Made by a program: the position numbers and the translations under genes. Of a stretch of DNA of 36,631 nucleotides, positions 36,450 to 36,631 are shown piece by piece. The first letter of the stretch is position 1. Every line of letters starts with the position of its first letter. The DNA is from an uncultured Granulosicoccaceae bacterium. GTDB lineage: Bacteria; Pseudomonadota; Gammaproteobacteria; Granulosicoccales; Granulosicoccaceae. The notes under the pieces were generated by a model. The model was not told the origin of the DNA. It saw only the letters and a program-made list of their open reading frames with translations, and did not search any database. Where the stretch lies: the NCBI GenBank assembly GCA_937922015.1, contig CAKZVB010000320.1, positions 1-36,631 of the forward strand, in the 5' to 3' direction.

Positions 36450-36631
36450 TTCTGAGACTCAATTCACGTCGTAGCTGTGCAGTGTCCAAACGGTATGAAG
36501 GATAGTGGCCAATGGTTCACAATATGTACCTAAGCACTTCAATTGATTAACTCATATGTAGTGTTTGGATGTTGTACGCACTGCCTAAAGCGCCACGCTT
36601 TTCCCATAACAACCAACCCGAAAGCAAAATC

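Overview
The window reads as chromosomal DNA of a free-living, probably marine or aquatic, gammaproteobacterium. The main evidence is a housekeeping block typical of that class: RNase E divergent from the 23S rRNA pseudouridine synthase RluC, then an S49 peptidase, TsaE and a Tat-exported AmiC-type amidase. A 378-codon RlmG-type rRNA methyltransferase at the right end agrees with this. No tRNA, rRNA, transposase, integrase, phage gene or CRISPR array was seen. A species cannot be named from sequence alone.

Layout. (1) 1-2.6 kb: a lipoprotein made of a mono-haem cytochrome c domain between two arrays of Cys-Asn-Pro-Cys repeats (about 42 array cysteines), then a conserved protein resembling the DUF6969 family. 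(2) 2.6-7.6 kb: a minus-strand pair (secreted GEVED/LruC-domain protein and a small lipoprotein, overlapping by ATGA). Divergent from it is a plus-strand set: ECF sigma factor, small one-helix membrane protein (possible anti-sigma) and a non-canonical type I signal peptidase. (3) 7.6-13.7 kb, minus strand: an orphan P-loop protein, amiC, tsaE, sppA-type peptidase and rluC. (4) 13.7-17.8 kb: rne with a long structured leader, an Asn/Gln/Arg-rich scaffold tail and a strong terminator. (5) 18.3-31.2 kb: a complete pel exopolysaccharide operon in the order pelC-D-E-F-G-A-B. (6) 31.2-34.3 kb: a His/Lys/Cys-rich secreted protein and a convergent PAS-GAF-GGDEF diguanylate cyclase. (7) 34.5-36.4 kb: a class I glutamine amidotransferase and rlmG.

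How the genes fit together. The pel genes supply every known Gram-negative Pel part: c-di-GMP receptor (PelD), polymerase (PelF) with membrane partners (PelE, PelG), periplasmic deacetylase/hydrolase (PelA), and outer-membrane export (PelB with PelC). PelD keeps an RxxD c-di-GMP site. The cyclase 1.5 kb beyond pelB has an intact GGEEF motif but no RxxD inhibitory site, so it is a plausible local activator. The His-rich secreted protein between them is a candidate matrix accessory protein.

The less-described material is the CNPC-array cytochrome and the sigma factor / membrane protein / signal peptidase / LruC cluster. All functional links beyond family membership are inferences from motifs and position.
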